10,608 nt of DNA from Acidimicrobiia bacterium (GTDB lineage Bacteria; Actinomycetota; Acidimicrobiia; Acidimicrobiales; Hopanoidiivorantaceae), in contig JAHRAM010000195.1 of assembly GCA_020027305.1 (NCBI GenBank), positions 1 to 10,608 of the forward strand. Reading direction: 5' to 3'. The notes beneath the pieces were generated by a model. That model saw only the letters and a list, made by a program, of their open reading frames with translations, ran no database searches and was not told the origin of the DNA. A program made the translations under genes and the position numbers. This document shows positions 1 to 5,558 of the stretch, in pieces. Numbering within the stretch: position 1 is the first letter of the stretch; the number at the start of each line of letters is the position of its first letter.

Positions 1-88
1 CTATATTTATAAGTCGTTATTTTCCTATATATTTTTATTTTTCTATATGTTTTTACTTTAATAATCTATATATTTTTACTTTAATAAA
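1..88. repeat. AT-rich 23-bp direct tandem repeats
   Basis: Two adjacent 23-bp units, 43-65 and 66-88, agree at 21 of 23 positions; they differ at unit positions 7 (G/A) and 23 (T/A). Both begin CTATAT, continue with a T run, and end ACTTTAATAA plus one base. A partial, diverged unit (25-42) precedes them, and another CTATAT sits at base 1, so CTATAT recurs at 1, 25, 43 and 66. The array may continue upstream of the window. No open frame covers it. Possible roles are an UP-like or bent promoter element, a protein-binding array, or decayed sequence; nothing visible decides between these. Confidence 0.7.
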
Positions 89-97
89 AAGATTGCC

Positions 98-116
98 ACC
101 AAGTGAGACACTTGGT
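98..116. other. Perfect hairpin ACCAAGTG-AGA-CACTTGGT
   Basis: An 8-bp perfect inverted repeat (98-105 with 109-116) closes a 3-base loop. On the minus strand it is followed, after 7 bases, by five T (complement of 86-90), so it could be a weak intrinsic terminator for a minus-strand gene or part of a bidirectional terminator. On the + strand no U-run follows. Its right arm is also the start of a 17-bp tandem repeat, so the left arm CCAAGTG can pair with either of two CACTTGG copies. It could equally be a dyad operator. Confidence 0.6.
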
Positions 117-142
117 AAAATTTCCCACTTGGCAAAATTTCC
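109..142. repeat. 17-bp tandem direct repeat (two copies)
   Basis: Copies 109-125 and 126-142 are directly adjacent and match at 16 of 17 positions. Each reads CACTTGG, then T or C, then AAAATTTCC. The first copy supplies the right arm of the hairpin at 98-116. Together the region shows one CCAAGTG and two CACTTGG half-sites, an arrangement typical of a regulator-binding region or of mutually exclusive RNA stems. No known regulator can be named from this. Confidence 0.75.
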
Positions 143-152
143 TATAAGAAAA

Positions 153-170
153 CCCCACCCAACCCACCGC
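153..170 (-). other. Possible G-quadruplex motif on the minus strand
   Basis: The + strand has C-runs of 4 (153-156), 3 (158-160), 3 (163-165) and 2 plus 1 (167-168, 170), separated by one or two A. The minus strand therefore carries four closely spaced G-runs (2, 3, 3 and 4) with 1-2 base loops. That is enough for a two-tier quadruplex, or three tiers with one bulge. It is flanked by A-rich sequence on both sides and stands out from an otherwise AT-rich intergenic region. It lies 60 bases before the aldolase start, on the template strand for aldolase transcription. Confidence 0.45.
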
Positions 171-185
171 AAAAAAATTTCAAAA

Positions 186-214
186 GTGACATATATCTAT
201 GCGTTAAAAATAGT
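186..214 (+). promoter_or_regulatory. Candidate sigma70-type promoter for fbaB
   Basis: GTGACA at 186-191 matches the -35 consensus TTGACA at 5 of 6 bases. AATAGT at 209-214, 17 bases later, matches TATAAT at 4 of 6. Transcription would start near 221, leaving a very short leader before the ATG at 230. The region is AT-rich, so chance matches are likely and this is a weak call. Confidence 0.3.
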
Positions 215-217
215 AGG

Positions 218-227
218 CTTAATTAAG
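218..227. other. 10-bp perfect palindrome at the fbaB start
   Basis: CTTAATTAAG is self-complementary and ends two bases before the aldolase ATG, where a Shine-Dalgarno sequence would normally sit. It may be an operator half-pair or a chance AT palindrome. Confidence 0.35.
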
Positions 228-229
228 AA

Positions 230-1282
230 ATGGATATAGAGAACTTGCTTGGGGAAGAGGCAGAATCTCTTTTATCGCACACTTCAAAAGGCATTCCAAA
301 AGAAGACCTTCATTTACCTAGCCCAGATTGCATTGAGCAAATCTATTCAAACAGCGCCCGTTCCGACCAAGTGCTTGCCAACCTTGAAACACTGTTTTAC
401 ACGGGGCGTCTCGCCAAAACAGGATATATTTCAATCCTCCCAGTCGACCAAGGCATAGAACACACAGCAGCAGCATCTTTTGCCCCGAACCCAATTTATT
501 TTGACCCAGAAAACATTGTGAAGTTAGCCATTGAAGGAGGATGCAACGCAGTCGCCACAACTTTTGGTGCGCTCAACGCAATCCCCAAAAAATATTCCAC
601 AGAAATTCCATACATCGTCAAGCTCAACCACAATGAGCTTTTGAGCTATCCAAACACCTACGACCAAATTATGTTCGGCTCAGCTCAACATGCAAAAGAG
701 TTGGGAGCAGTCGGCGTGGGGGCAACCATTTATTTTGGCTCCCCAGAATCTCGCCGACAAATCCAAGAAGTCGCTCAAGCATTTGAAGAGGCTCACAGCT
801 TGGGAATGTTTTGTGTGCTTTGGTGTTACCTTCGCAATTCCGAATTCAAAACCAATGAAGCCGACTATCATTCCGCCGCCGACCTAACTGCTCAAGCAAA
901 CCACCTAGGTGTCACAATCGGCGCCGACATCATAAAACAGAAGTTGCCAGAAAACAACGGCGGTTTCAAAGCACTAGAAAATTTCGCAAAGACCAATGAC
1001 ATTGTTTATGACGAGCTAACCAGCGATCACCCCATAGACCTGTGCCGTTGGCAAGTGGCAAATTGTTATATGGGCAGAGCAGGGCTTATAAATTCGGGTG
1101 GGGAATCATCTGGGGAAAGCGACCTTGCCGATGCTGTGAAAACGGCCATCATTAACAAGCGAGCAGGTGGCACAGGCCTCATCAGCGGGAGGAAAGCATT
1201 TCAGCGACCGATGGCTGAAGGGGTAGAGCTGCTAAACGCTATCCAAGATATTTATCTTGACGACACAATCACAATTGCTTAA
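230..1282 (+). CDS. fbaB: Class I fructose-bisphosphate aldolase (FbaB/DhnA type)
   Basis: This enzyme cleaves fructose 1,6-bisphosphate to dihydroxyacetone phosphate and glyceraldehyde 3-phosphate, or runs in reverse for gluconeogenesis, in the cytosol through a lysine Schiff base and without metal. The 350-residue product matches the length I recall for E. coli FbaB and aligns with it along its whole length by memory. Shared blocks include SILPVDQGIEH (68-78), KLNHNELLSYPNTYDQ (131-146), GATIYFGSPESRRQI (164-178), GADIIKQK (231-238, holding the likely Schiff-base lysine, K236 or K238), NCYMGRAGLINSGG (278-291) and the C-terminal TITIA. The ATG at 230 gives the family's usual N-terminus, but it lacks a clear Shine-Dalgarno sequence and follows an A-rich stretch. 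korA starts 90 bases downstream. I see no truncation or missing motif. Confidence 0.96.
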   Translation: MDIENLLGEEAESLLSHTSKGIPKEDLHLPSPDCIEQIYSNSARSDQVLANLETLFYTGRLAKTGYISILPVDQGIEHTAAASFAPNPIYFDPENIVKLAIEGGCNAVATTFGALNAIPKKYSTEIPYIVKLNHNELLSYPNTYDQIMFGSAQHAKELGAVGVGATIYFGSPESRRQIQEVAQAFEEAHSLGMFCVLWCYLRNSEFKTNEADYHSAADLTAQANHLGVTIGADIIKQKLPENNGGFKALENFAKTNDIVYDELTSDHPIDLCRWQVANCYMGRAGLINSGGESSGESDLADAVKTAIINKRAGGTGLISGRKAFQRPMAEGVELLNAIQDIYLDDTITIA

Positions 1283-1314
1283 TATCTTGACTCAAAAAAT
1301 AAGTTATAGAAAAT

Positions 1315-1337
1315 AAGATAGATAAGGGCAAACAAAA
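1315..1337. repeat. Dispersed repeat, copy 1
   Basis: AAGATAGATA followed by AGGGCAAACAAAA. The same two blocks recur at 6415-6438 with a single G inserted between them. This copy lies in the fbaB-korA spacer, 35 bases before the korA start. A shared regulatory or RNA element, or a remnant of duplication, would explain it; low-complexity coincidence is less likely given 23 matching bases with one indel. Confidence 0.5.
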
Positions 1338-1357
1338 AAAGATGAGGCAGAAAGAAA

Positions 1358-1364
1358 GAGGAAG
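1358..1364 (+). promoter_or_regulatory. Ribosome binding site deciding the korA TTG start
   Basis: GAGGAAG lies 8 bases before the TTG at 1373. It is among the clearest Shine-Dalgarno-like sequences in the window and is the main reason to accept a TTG start for korA. A short open frame, ATG 1342 to TAG 1366-1368 (eight codons, MRQKERGS), overlaps it. Confidence 0.6.
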
Positions 1365-1372
1365 CTAGCAAA

Positions 1373-3448
1373 TTGACTGACACCATAACCAACGAAAAAG
1401 CGGCAAAAGCCAAAGAAGCTGAAAAAACCAACGGCACGTCTTCAAAAGAGCAAAAGCCAGAAGAGCTTTCCCGATTAGTTATTCGCTTTGCTGGTGATTC
1501 TGGTGATGGAATGCAACTCACTGGAACTCAGTTCACTTCTACAAGTGCATTTATGGGAAATGACTTAGCAACATTTCCAGATTTCCCAGCAGAAATACGT
1601 GCCCCAGCTGGAACCGTCCACGGAGTTTCAGCATTCCAAGTTCAGATTTCTGACCATGACATTACCACACCAGGTGAAGACCCCAGTGTGCTTGTGGCGA
1701 TGAACCCAGCTGCCCTTCAGTCTGAACTCCATAGGATACCAAAGGGCGGAACACTCATCGTGAATGAAGATACATTTGATGAGCGAAACTTAGAAAAGGC
1801 AGGCTTTACAAAAAACCCACTTGAAGATTCCACACTTGATGACTTTACGGTTTTCAAGGTTCCCATGACTTCACTCACTAAAGAGGTCTGTAAAGATAAG
1901 GGCGTAAAGCCCAGAGATGCCGAGCGCTCCAAAAACTTTTTCGCCTTAGGCCTCATTAGCTGGCTCTATAGTCGCTCAATTGATTCAACCCTTGAGTGGA
2001 TTGAAAAGCAGTTTGCTGGAAAAGAAATGATAATCAACGCCAACACCGCTGCCTTCAAAGCTGGGCACGCATTTGGCGAAACAGCTGAAATGTTTGATGC
2101 CAGATATGATGTGCCTTCTGCCAAACTGCCGCCTGGCACCTACACCAACATAACTGGAAACACTGCCTTGTCATGGGGGCTCTTAGCTGCTTCTGAAAAA
2201 TCCAAGCTCCCGCTGTTTCTTGGTTCATACCCAATAACCCCTGCTTCTGATATTTTGCACGAGCTATCTTCCAAAAAACACTTTGGGGTAAAAACCCTTC
2301 AAGCAGAAGATGAAATCGCAGCAATATGTGCTGCCCTTGGAGCATCTTATGGCGGGCACATCGGAGTCACAACCACGAGCGGGCCAGGTGTTGCCCTGAA
2401 AGCTGAAACCACTGGGCTGGCGACTAGCTTGGAACTTCCCCTAGTGATAGTTGATGTTCAAAGAGGCGGGCCATCAACTGGTCTCCCCACAAAAACTGAA
2501 GCCACCGATTTGTTGTTGGCATATTTTGGGCGACACGGAGAATCGCCACTGCCAATTGTTGCCCCCTACAGCCCATCTGATTGTTTCCTCATCGCATTTG
2601 AAGCTGTGCGAATAGCTTTGAAATATCGCACGCCGACAATCTTGCTAAGCGATGCTTATTTAGCAAATGGCTCAGAGCCGTGGTTGCTACCAGAAGCCTC
2701 TGACCTGCCAGACATTAACATTGAATTCGCTACTGATTACAACCATGAACATGAGGATGGAAGGAAAGATTTTTGGCCTTACATTAGAGACCCAGAAACA
2801 TTGGCTCGTGATTGGGCGGTGCCAGGAACACACGGGCTGATGCATCGTATTGGCGGGCTTGAAAAAGAAGACAAGTCGGGAAACATTTCTTATGACCCTC
2901 ACAACCACGAAGCTATGACTCACATTCGTGCAGACAAGATAGAGGGCATAGCCAAAGATATTCCTGGCATTTGGGTAAATACAGCCGAAGGTGATATTGG
3001 CGGAACCCAGTTCATTAGCAATGCTGCTAAATCACAAGAAAGAGAAGTTAGCAAAGAAAAACATTACAACTCAGACCATCCTCGCTTGCTGGTGTTGGGA
3101 TGGGGCTCAACTTGGGGAGCCATTTCAAGTGCAGTGAGAAAAGTTCGTAGAGAAGGAGTCGCCATCGACTATGCCCACCTTACCCACTTGTGCCCGTTTC
3201 CTGCCGACCTTGGTGAAATCTTGAGTCGCTATGATGAGATTATAATCCCCGAAGTCAATATGGGGCAACTTGCGTTTTTAATTCGGGCAAAGTATCTTAT
3301 CAATGTAAGGTCGATTTCAAAGGTTCAAGCACAGCCTTATGTGGCAAGTGAGTTGAAACAGATATTTATGGATGCAGTAGCTGGGAAGCTCCCAGACGAT
3401 GAGATAATAAATGTGAACCCTAATTTGTCAAACCGATCATTTAGCTAA
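1373..3448 (+). CDS. korA: 2-oxoglutarate:ferredoxin oxidoreductase, fused gamma-alpha subunit
   Basis: Large subunit of the enzyme that converts 2-oxoglutarate and CoA to succinyl-CoA and CO2 while reducing ferredoxin; in many actinobacteria it serves the TCA cycle. The product has 691 residues. Residues 1-33 are a charged K/E/T/S-rich tail. Residues 34 to about 240 form the gamma domain (RLVIRFAGDSGDGMQLTG at 34-51, FPAEIRAPAGTVHGVSAFQV at 71-90). The alpha domain follows, with the YPITPASDI motif at 286-294, EDEIAAICAALGASYGG (312-328), TTTSGPGVALKAE (333-345) and QRGGPSTGLPTKTEATDL (363-380). The C-terminal part (about 570-665) is the usual transketolase-C-like region. The TTG start is chosen because no ATG lies before the gamma domain and a good ribosome site precedes it. 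korB follows after 8 bases. A close paralogue acting on another 2-oxoacid is possible, but KorA fits best. Confidence 0.93.
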   Translation: MTDTITNEKAAKAKEAEKTNGTSSKEQKPEELSRLVIRFAGDSGDGMQLTGTQFTSTSAFMGNDLATFPDFPAEIRAPAGTVHGVSAFQVQISDHDITTPGEDPSVLVAMNPAALQSELHRIPKGGTLIVNEDTFDERNLEKAGFTKNPLEDSTLDDFTVFKVPMTSLTKEVCKDKGVKPRDAERSKNFFALGLISWLYSRSIDSTLEWIEKQFAGKEMIINANTAAFKAGHAFGETAEMFDARYDVPSAKLPPGTYTNITGNTALSWGLLAASEKSKLPLFLGSYPITPASDILHELSSKKHFGVKTLQAEDEIAAICAALGASYGGHIGVTTTSGPGVALKAETTGLATSLELPLVIVDVQRGGPSTGLPTKTEATDLLLAYFGRHGESPLPIVAPYSPSDCFLIAFEAVRIALKYRTPTILLSDAYLANGSEPWLLPEASDLPDINIEFATDYNHEHEDGRKDFWPYIRDPETLARDWAVPGTHGLMHRIGGLEKEDKSGNISYDPHNHEAMTHIRADKIEGIAKDIPGIWVNTAEGDIGGTQFISNAAKSQEREVSKEKHYNSDHPRLLVLGWGSTWGAISSAVRKVRREGVAIDYAHLTHLCPFPADLGEILSRYDEIIIPEVNMGQLAFLIRAKYLINVRSISKVQAQPYVASELKQIFMDAVAGKLPDDEIINVNPNLSNRSFS

Positions 3449-3456
3449 AAAAGAAA

Positions 3457-4557
3457 ATGTCAGAAAACGAAACCCAAGAAACCATAGAAGCCACTTCTAA
3501 AGAGGTTGAAGAACTTGCTGAAAAAATTCCAGCCAGTTCCAACGGAGCCACAAACGGCAAAACCACTAAAGAAGATTGGACCAGCGACCAAATAGTCCGT
3601 TGGTGCCCTGGTTGTGGTGACTATTCAATTCTCACTGCCATGCAACTGGCATTGCCAGAGCTCAACACCCGCCCAGAAAAGACAGTATTTATTTCTGGCA
3701 TTGGGTGTGCCGCCAGATTTCCATATTATATGGAGACCTATGGCATTCACGGCATCCACGGAAGGGCACCCGCTATTGCCACTGGGTTAGCCATTGCCCG
3801 CCCCGACCTTGACATTTGGGTAATCGGTGGTGATGGCGATATGCTTTCAATCGGTGGCAATCATCTAATTCATGCTCTTAGGCGAAATGTAAAGATTAAG
3901 ATTTTGCTATTCAACAATCAGATTTATGGGCTCACCAAAGGGCAATATTCCCCAACCAGTGAAGTGGGCAAGATTACAAAGTCAACTCCGCTTGGTTCTC
4001 TAGACGAACCCTTCAATCCAATCAGCATTGCCCTTGGCGCCCAAGCCAGTTTTGTGGCACGCACTCACGATATGAATCGTGCCCACATGCAAAAAACATT
4101 CAAGCAAGCATTTGAACACGAAGGGGGGGCTTTCGTTGAGATTTATCAAAACTGCAATGTGTTTAATGACGGCATCTTTGATGGAGTACTGAAAAAAGAC
4201 CGCCGTGAAGAAATGCTCATTCAGTTAGAAGATGGAAAGCCCATCACTTTTGGCGCTAATGGTGAGCGAGGCGTTGCTATGACAAACCAAGGGAAGCTTG
4301 AAGTGGTTGACGCCGCTGGGAATGAAGATCGCTTGTTAATCCATGAAGCGGGGCGACATAACCCCACACTGGCATTTGCACTTTCACAGATAGCCAGAGG
4401 CCCGTTTGAGCCCACGCCAGTTGGAATTTTCCGCCAAGTGCGAAGAGAAGAATATTCTGACGGAATTCAAAAGCAACTTGATTACGCACAAAAATCCAAA
4501 GGCGAAGGCAAGCTAGAAGAACTATTTAATTCTCGTTCCACTTGGGAAGTAAAATAG
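3457..4557 (+). CDS. korB: 2-oxoglutarate:ferredoxin oxidoreductase, beta subunit
   Basis: Catalytic partner of the upstream subunit; it binds thiamine diphosphate and a [4Fe-4S] cluster and passes electrons to ferredoxin. The 366-residue product starts with about 40 polar, E/T/S/N/K-rich residues. Then come WCPGCGDY (49-56), GIGCAAR (81-87), the TPP/Mg motif GGDGD (124-128) ending at NN (153-154), and QNCNVFND (231-238). Four cysteines, C50, C53, C84 and C233, have nearly the spacing of the cluster ligands in characterised archaeal 2-oxoacid:ferredoxin oxidoreductases. IYGLTKGQYSPTS (156-168) is the usual beta-subunit segment. The ATG follows an A-run rather than a Shine-Dalgarno sequence. 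Coupling to korA is likely. No ferredoxin gene lies nearby, so the acceptor must be encoded elsewhere. Confidence 0.94.
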   Translation: MSENETQETIEATSKEVEELAEKIPASSNGATNGKTTKEDWTSDQIVRWCPGCGDYSILTAMQLALPELNTRPEKTVFISGIGCAARFPYYMETYGIHGIHGRAPAIATGLAIARPDLDIWVIGGDGDMLSIGGNHLIHALRRNVKIKILLFNNQIYGLTKGQYSPTSEVGKITKSTPLGSLDEPFNPISIALGAQASFVARTHDMNRAHMQKTFKQAFEHEGGAFVEIYQNCNVFNDGIFDGVLKKDRREEMLIQLEDGKPITFGANGERGVAMTNQGKLEVVDAAGNEDRLLIHEAGRHNPTLAFALSQIARGPFEPTPVGIFRQVRREEYSDGIQKQLDYAQKSKGEGKLEELFNSRSTWEVK

Positions 4558-4687
4558 TAAGAAAGCTAGACCATAGCAATTATAAAAAAATTTCTTGATA
4601 GAAGCACAAGGATATAAAGTGTTAGGAAGATTAGGTTGGTACAATCGACTCAGAACTTTGAGTAGTCGCCCGATAGGAACTAGAAGG
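4558..4687 (+). promoter_or_regulatory. Probable leader of the exonuclease-nadK unit
   Basis: TATAAA at 4613-4618 is a good -10-like box (5 of 6), but no convincing -35 lies 16-18 bases upstream; TTGATA at 4595 is only 12 bases away. Downstream, 4646-4668 can fold: ACTCA (4648-4652) pairs with TGAGT (4659-4663) around a 6-base loop, and CG at 4646-4647 can pair with CG at 4667-4668 across a 3-base bulge. AGGAA at 4675-4679 then precedes the ATG at 4688 by 8 bases. The same stretch is also an open frame in phase with the exonuclease (TTG 4595, or GTG 4619 preceded by AAGGA), so it could instead encode a basic N-terminal extension. Confidence 0.35.
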
Positions 4688-5557
4688 ATGGGACAGACTA
4701 CTCAAGTGTCAGTCATAGATGTGGAAACTTCACAGAATTTTTCTGCTAAATACAATCCAATCTGTGCAATAGCTGTCTGTCAAATAGACATCAACAATTT
4801 TGGATTGATTGATATTAAAAAGCTAGAGAAGTTTCTGGTGAAACCGCCCAATAATGACATAGCAAAAGAAACAATTGCTATCCATAATATAACTCCAGAT
4901 ATGACGGCAAACGCCCCCAGTTTCAAAACTCTCTGGCCCAAACTTGCTTCATTGATTGAGGGCAATGTGCTTGTTGCCCATAATGCTGATTTTGATTTTG
5001 CAATCCTTGAAAAAGAATTGGAAGTTGCAGGCATTGAGAGCCCTAGCAATCAATATGTCTGCACGCTTGACATCGCAAGAAAAGCATTACCCAATGAAGA
5101 AAGGCACGGGCTTAGTTATTTGGCTGAAAAGTTTGACATTCCCCTTGACCACCATGACCCAGCAAGTGATGCAAAGGCAACAGCATCACTTCTGGAAATA
5201 ATGATGAGGCATAAAGGGCGAATTAACCCACAGGCTCTTTCTACTTTTTTGGGAATTCCAGTTGGAATACTTGGTTCGCCGCCTAGATGGCCAGATGGAG
5301 TTCGCCCTTATGAGCGAGAGCCACACTTTAGAAAATATAAAGGCAAGTGGGCGATTGCTACTCTCCCTGGAATATTAAAGGAAGGCAGAATAGTAACCGT
5401 AACGCGAAAATCAGGTGAAGTTTCACTGATAGAAATTGAGGGGAACCTCAAAGAAGTCACAACATCTGCTGGAGGCACATTAGTTTGTGCTTTGAAATAT
5501 AAAGATGTTACCGAAGAGCCAGAGCATCAGCTACTTCGTGGATTTGAAGATTTTTAG
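4688..5557 (+). CDS. DEDDh 3'-5' exonuclease (DnaQ-like) with uncharacterised C-terminal domain
   Basis: The first part is a DnaQ/epsilon-type exonuclease that removes nucleotides from 3' ends using two metal ions. Counting from the ATG at 4688 (289 residues), the motifs are complete: Exo I DVET (D11, E13), Exo II HNADFDF (H98, D101) and Exo III HDPASD (H156, D161 in H-x4-D spacing). This start puts 10 residues before the first Asp, as is usual; in-frame TTG 4595 or GTG 4619 would add a basic extension of 31 or 23 residues. Residues about 178-289 form a second region containing GKWAIATLPGIL and VTVTRKSGEVSLIEI, perhaps a small beta-rich fold, which I cannot assign. This is not a PolC or full polymerase subunit; stand-alone DNA repair, or RNA trimming as in oligoribonuclease relatives, is possible. 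nadK starts 1 base after the stop, so the two are probably co-translated. Confidence 0.85.
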   Translation: MGQTTQVSVIDVETSQNFSAKYNPICAIAVCQIDINNFGLIDIKKLEKFLVKPPNNDIAKETIAIHNITPDMTANAPSFKTLWPKLASLIEGNVLVAHNADFDFAILEKELEVAGIESPSNQYVCTLDIARKALPNEERHGLSYLAEKFDIPLDHHDPASDAKATASLLEIMMRHKGRINPQALSTFLGIPVGILGSPPRWPDGVRPYEREPHFRKYKGKWAIATLPGILKEGRIVTVTRKSGEVSLIEIEGNLKEVTTSAGGTLVCALKYKDVTEEPEHQLLRGFEDF

Positions 5558-5558
5558 C

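Noticed and set aside
1287..1319. Possible korA promoter starting with TTGACT (1287-1292).
   Set aside because: The -35-like box is good, but the nearest -10-like words (TATAGA at 1305, TAAGAT at 1314) are 12 and 21 bases away, both outside normal spacing.
4133..4139. Run of seven G in korB as a slippage or programmed frameshift site.
   Set aside because: The korB frame is intact across it and encodes the expected residues; no alternative frame continues usefully.
4434..4545. CCAAGTG (4434) and CACTTGG (4539; also 10280, and CCAAGTG at 367) as further copies of the leader half-sites.
   Set aside because: They lie in coding sequence, are not arranged as close pairs, and such heptamers are expected by chance. 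They show that the word itself is not special; only the arrangement at 98-142 is.
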